Shown here: positions 4,341-7,357 of the stretch, in pieces
Numbering within the stretch: the first letter of the stretch is position 1
Layout: each line of letters begins with the position of its first letter
DNA from: Candidatus Krumholzibacteriia bacterium
GTDB lineage: Bacteria > Krumholzibacteriota > Krumholzibacteriia > LZORAL124-64-63
Assembly: GCA_030590265.1 (NCBI GenBank)
Contig: JAUUYW010000161.1
Coordinates: forward strand, 1 to 7,357
DNA: 7,357 nucleotides
Reading direction: 5' to 3'
Notes under the pieces: generated by a model
The model's input: only the letters and a program-made list of their open reading frames with translations
Databases searched by the model: none
Told to the model about the DNA's origin: nothing
Program-made: the position numbers and the translations under genes

Positions 4341-6782
4341 ATCTATGACGCGAGTCAGGATAGGTTTGAAACCGAACACCGCGGTGGGAACCAGACGATT
4401 GAAACGAACCCGCTGGCGCACAGGTCTGAAAACCGTTTTGGCATAGGGTTCCAAATCTGCAATCCATTGGGCCGCATCGAGATCTGACTTCTTTGGCCCA
4501 AATTTGTAGTCGTAATAAAACTCAACAATGGAGGCTTGCTGTTCCCGGTTGAATTTGGAGAAGTCGCCATTGTTGTTCCTCAAGTCGGCCGGCCTGATCT
4601 CGTAAGCAGCAGCACCTTCGGTGAATTGAGCATGAAGAGCCTGAGCCATGTAGATGGGACCAACCACAACCCCTTGCCAGGTGTGGGTGAGCTCGTGGAT
4701 GAGGGTTGAAAGTTCAACTTTCTTCCACGAAGCAAAGTTCAGCACATACATGGTGGTGAAAGGACGCGCACCAGGATCATCCACGTTGTTGACCAGATTA
4801 ACCAGATCCGCTGCAAGGGAAGCCTCGGAAATTTTCACGCGACTCAAGTCGATGGAAGAGCCAAATACTTTTCGGGCCTCACGCTTCTCAAGTGCGGTCA
4901 TACCGCGATGCCCGCCAAGCAAATCGAGAATGGTGGCCAGAGCCAATCCGGCTAATGCTCCAGTCAGTTTGAGAGCTTCTTTCATGATGTCGATGACCGA
5001 ATGGCCCAGGGCCACCAGTCCTTTGAAGAAGCCTTCCCTGAAACCTTCTTTGATGTTGACCAGAATGGCCTTCAAGCCTCGGCCAAAATTGAGCCCTGCT
5101 TTAAAAAGACCATCGAGCACCATGCGAATAGTATTGAGTTTCGAGAGAGCAAAACGTTTCAAAACTCCAACAGGATCTTTGATCGCCTGATAGAATCCTT
5201 TCACCATTCGCGTCAGGTGCCTGCCGGTGTACTTGAAGACAGCGGTGAGAATATGGGCCACCGTGCGTCCGGCAGCTTTCAGCCCTCTGACAATTTCACG
5301 CACAGCAGCACTGGCCTTGTTGACGGCGGCGCTCAACAGGTCTCCGGCCTTTTTCCCCAGGGCTGCCAGACCTTGGGCGATTTTACGCAACAAGGCCCAA
5401 CCACGGGAAACCCCCGCATTGATGAAATGGGCTATGCGCTGACCTACAGCCATGGCAGCCTGCAGTAGTTTCTTGAAATGCCCGAAAGTGATTCGATTGA
5501 AGGTCCGGAAAAGAATTTCTCCAAGATTCTTGCCCAGACTGATCATAGCCTTGACCAGATTCTTCAAGGCCGCTCCAGCAAACCGAATAGTATCTTTGAC
5601 AATGTTCAAAACACTCTGACCGGCCTTGAGCAAAGCCCCGGCCAATGCCCGGACGGAATTGAAAGCCAAACCCACCATGGCTTTCACCACATCAAATAGC
5701 TTTTTCCCCATTTGTAACATGGCTTTGATAGTAGCCTGGAGCACTCGTCCTGTAGCCCGCAATGCTTCTCTGACGATGGAACGAACAGTCTTGCGAGCCT
5801 CGTTCAATGCGGTCAGAATGGTTTTCAAGGTTGAGGTCGCTTTTCCGGCGGCCCAGCTCAAAACTTCCCGGATTCTTCGGCCTGCCGCTAATATCGCTCG
5901 GGCATATTTTCGCAACACACGCGCACCTCGTTTGGCTGCTTCCCCAAGAAGCTCACCGACCCTTCGTCCGGCACGTATGAGGCCTTCGACGACACCGGTT
6001 ATTTTGGAAACCGTCCAGTTTGCGGTTTCCTTGATGGCGCGAGCCAGGTTTTTCCCTGCTGCCTTGATGGCATCCGAAACAGTTTTCACTGCTGCGGTGG
6101 CCCAATCCACTGCCGACTTACCGACTTTTTTTATTCCTTTCCAGGCTTTGCTCAAAAATCCGTCAGTACCTGTTGGGGCACCACTGTGAAAACGCAGGAA
6201 AGCACCGGCTTCCCGAAGCCATTCCATGACATCGGCCATGGATCCTCCTGCCGCAAAATAATCTTTCATCATGGCCCGGGCGTTTCTCCGCTCCATGCCA
6301 CCGATGTTGTGGACCATCAATCCGGATTCACCACTTTGTTTGAACGCCTTGCAAACCATTCTTCGTCGCCTGGAATCACCCACGCGAGCCCAGTTGGCCA
6401 ACGCCTGGGAGTGAAGCATCACATCTTCATCGGTTTTCCAGTTGGCAATCATGGCCCGGGCAAAAGTGACTTGCTTTGGCGCGGAAAACCCTTTACTGGC
6501 TTCATCCATGAAACCACCAACCTGGGTGTGTTTCATTTTGAGTGCAGCGACCGGGGCCCTGGCTTGACCAACTGTTGCCAGAGGAAGGGCCATCATTTTT
6601 ATTTTCCTGGTTTTGCTTAAAACCAGTTTGGGCTGTGCCCTGAAACGAGGCTGCAGGACAGTGACTTTTAGTGGCTTGCCACGCGTTGCTGTAACTTTTG
6701 TCCTGCGGGTTGATGTTACTCTGGTTGTTGTTGCTCTGGTTGGCTTGCGCCGATTGGATTTTTTGCGTCTTGGAACTGGCAT
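4338..6782 (-). CDS. Large protein with 29-residue helical repeats and C-terminal HELTH zincin domain (DUF4157-like)
   Basis: 814 residues, ATG start with a strong ribosome site. Residues 1-40 contain 15 Arg/Lys and 9 Thr, and there is no Asp or Glu before residue 93. Residues about 90-205 look globular and are unassigned. From about 221 to 610 the protein is a chain of amphipathic helices with a Gly (usually in AGK/AGR-like context) recurring nearly every 29 residues. The C-terminal domain (about 625-790) begins MTALEKREARKVFG, contains SIDLSRVKI, and carries HELTH at 696-700 followed by TWQG. This order matches the DUF4157 / Vgr- and Rhs-associated metallopeptidase family, where the two His and the Glu would bind zinc and activate water; E722 or E728 could be the third ligand. 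I see no signal peptide. The gene heads the cluster, and its TAG stop directly abuts the next gene in the same frame. The zincin call is fairly firm; the role of the repeats (scaffold, membrane contact or packaging into a delivery device) is inference. Confidence 0.82.
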   Translation of the reverse strand: MPVPRRKKSNRRKPTRATTTRVTSTRRTKVTATRGKPLKVTVLQPRFRAQPKLVLSKTRKIKMMALPLATVGQARAPVAALKMKHTQVGGFMDEASKGFSAPKQVTFARAMIANWKTDEDVMLHSQALANWARVGDSRRRRMVCKAFKQSGESGLMVHNIGGMERRNARAMMKDYFAAGGSMADVMEWLREAGAFLRFHSGAPTGTDGFLSKAWKGIKKVGKSAVDWATAAVKTVSDAIKAAGKNLARAIKETANWTVSKITGVVEGLIRAGRRVGELLGEAAKRGARVLRKYARAILAAGRRIREVLSWAAGKATSTLKTILTALNEARKTVRSIVREALRATGRVLQATIKAMLQMGKKLFDVVKAMVGLAFNSVRALAGALLKAGQSVLNIVKDTIRFAGAALKNLVKAMISLGKNLGEILFRTFNRITFGHFKKLLQAAMAVGQRIAHFINAGVSRGWALLRKIAQGLAALGKKAGDLLSAAVNKASAAVREIVRGLKAAGRTVAHILTAVFKYTGRHLTRMVKGFYQAIKDPVGVLKRFALSKLNTIRMVLDGLFKAGLNFGRGLKAILVNIKEGFREGFFKGLVALGHSVIDIMKEALKLTGALAGLALATILDLLGGHRGMTALEKREARKVFGSSIDLSRVKISEASLAADLVNLVNNVDDPGARPFTTMYVLNFASWKKVELSTLIHELTHTWQGVVVGPIYMAQALHAQFTEGAAAYEIRPADLRNNNGDFSKFNREQQASIVEFYYDYKFGPKKSDLDAAQWIADLEPYAKTVFRPVRQRVRFNRLVPTAVFGFKPILTRVID
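4920..6122 (-). repeat. Array of about 13 protein-level 29-residue helical repeats
   Basis: Anchor positions, mostly Gly before Lys/Arg, fall at residues 243, 272, 301, 330, 359, 388, 417, 447, 476, 505, 534, 563 and 593 of the 814-residue protein. The spacing is 29 in ten of the twelve steps and 30 in the other two. An extra anchor at 221 looks like a shortened first unit. Each unit has the pattern of two short amphipathic helices, for example ALLKAGQSVLNIV and AMISLGKNLGEIL. At positions 330 and 534 the Gly is replaced but the phase is kept. The DNA has diverged, so the period is visible mainly in the protein and the array is not a recent 87-base tandem expansion. Confidence 0.8.
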
Positions 6783-6788
6783 GAGAAA

Positions 6789-6795
6789 CTCCCTC
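6789..6795 (-). promoter_or_regulatory. Ribosome binding site of the repeat/zincin gene
   Basis: GAGGGAG on the minus strand stands 6 bases before the ATG at 6782. It fixes that start and matches the 6-base spacing seen before the DUF2235 and nuclease genes. Confidence 0.65.
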
Positions 6796-6868
6796 TTTGT
6801 ATCGTGCGGTATCCCCCTATTTCAACTCACACTGATCGGCAAGGCTGCGTCGGCTAACCTTGTCTTGA

Positions 6869-6897
6869 CGTATACAGGAGTAAAAAGATCCTGACAA
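6869..6897 (-). promoter_or_regulatory. Sigma70-like promoter candidate for the zincin/protease operon
   Basis: On the minus strand TTGTCA (6892-6897, five of six to TTGACA) is followed after exactly 17 bases by TATACG (6869-6874, four of six to TATAAT). Transcription would start near 6862, leaving a leader of about 80 bases before the ATG at 6782. It lies just downstream of the stop of the membrane-protein gene, where a new unit would be expected to start. This is a sequence match only. Confidence 0.42.
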
Positions 6898-6900
6898 GCT

Positions 6901-7357
6901 TTATTCGGAAGGAAGACCCATGGCAAATACCAAAAGGCACACAATGGCAACAAAGGCAAAATGCGCCAAACGAAGACTCCGTCGGGTCAGATCTCGTTGA
7001 TTCCAAGCTACCAAAAACCCAACGATTCCCTGAAGGGAATAGAAGAGGGCAAAGGCCCGGGAAGCATAGGCGATGATTTGATTGACGTTGGAGCCCCAGG
7101 TGAGTGCCACCGTGACCACAAGCACCAACACATAGGCATAACGAGTTGAAAGCCGGCCTTGGCTGAGATCTTCAATCAAGCCTCCGGCACTGGCGTTGTC
7201 GGCAACCGCCGCGCTGAACTGACTGCCAACGGCTGCGATTCCCAACAGAAGGGGCAAGACGATAGCGACCGGCCGGGTCATCTCGATAATAGCCGTCACA
7301 TCAGTGCTGAGTCCGTCATGAAACAAGACGGTGGCCAAGCCAATAAACACCAGATAA
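6901..7357 (-). CDS. Polytopic membrane protein, C-terminal part (partial)
   Basis: The frame is open to the right edge of the window, so the start lies outside and the codon at 7348-7350 (GTG) is most likely internal. About 150 residues are visible, ending in TAA. They hold four to five hydrophobic segments: one at the edge, then PVAIVLPLLLGIAAVGSQ, YAYVLVLVVTVALTW, ALFYSLQGIVGFLVAW and a last one near FVAIVCLLVFAMGL. They are joined by short polar loops, including an Arg-rich one (NQRDLTRRSLRL) before the final segment. The small-residue stretch SQFSAAVADNASAGG inside or beside a membrane segment recalls transporter-type proteins, but I cannot assign a family or substrate. It lies on the same strand as the cluster, 118 bases upstream of the repeat/zincin gene, with a promoter candidate between them, so it is probably a separate transcription unit. 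Confidence 0.75.
   Translation of the reverse strand, partial: YLVFIGLATVLFHDGLSTDVTAIIEMTRPVAIVLPLLLGIAAVGSQFSAAVADNASAGGLIEDLSQGRLSTRYAYVLVLVVTVALTWGSNVNQIIAYASRAFALFYSLQGIVGFLVAWNQRDLTRRSLRLAHFAFVAIVCLLVFAMGLPSE

Noticed and set aside
5626..6189. Plus-strand open frame of 187 codons opposite the helical repeat array
   Set aside because: It mirrors the repetitive Ala/Lys/Leu-rich coding strand, has no ribosome site that I can see and no recognisable domain.
6876..6898. Inverted repeat CAGGA/TCCTG and CTTGTC/GACAAG after the membrane-protein stop as a terminator
   Set aside because: Stems are only 5-6 pairs, loops are long or contain the T-run, and the same bases fit a promoter better.
1..7357. 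CRISPR array, tRNA, rRNA or insertion sequence
   Set aside because: I saw no spaced identical repeats of CRISPR type, no tRNA- or rRNA-like segments, and no transposase-like frame or terminal inverted repeats.

Overview
The window comes from a Gram-negative bacterium, because it carries an intact lpxD-type gene for lipid A synthesis. Gene sequence looks to be of intermediate GC, while the first 200 bases are clearly AT-rich. I cannot name the organism. Every gene I support lies on the minus strand, so the locus reads from right to left.

Layout in transcription order: (1) the C-terminal part of a polytopic membrane protein, entering from the right edge and ending at 6901. (2) A 118-base gap with a good sigma70-like promoter candidate. 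(3) An 814-residue protein (6782-4338) with a basic, acid-free N-terminus, a long array of 29-residue helical repeats and a C-terminal HELTH zincin domain resembling the DUF4157 / Vgr-associated metallopeptidases. (4) Directly after its TAG stop, and in the same reading frame, a GTG-started 289-residue caspase-clan (CHAT / C25-like) cysteine peptidase candidate (4337-3468). (5) A DUF2235 alpha/beta-hydrolase (3416-2382), the fold of the Tle1 type VI phospholipase effectors. (6) An exported DNA/RNA non-specific endonuclease with an EF-hand-like loop inserted in its catalytic region (2321-1416). (7) A 148-base gap with a short tandem repeat, a promoter-like element and a palindrome. (8) lpxD (1267-206). 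(9) An AT-rich tail with two possible terminator hairpins and a 22-base tandem duplication.

How the genes may work together: the zincin, the cysteine peptidase and the DUF2235 hydrolase are tightly packed and probably form one transcript that may continue into the nuclease. Two proteases, one esterase and one nuclease in a row, with a helix-repeat protein at the head, suggest an antagonism, toxin-delivery or defence module that I do not recognise as a described system. This role is inference; the individual domain calls rest on visible motifs. The strongest single observation is the in-frame TAG-GTG junction between the zincin and the cysteine peptidase. lpxD looks like a housekeeping gene with its own control region, sitting away from its usual fabZ/lpxA neighbours.
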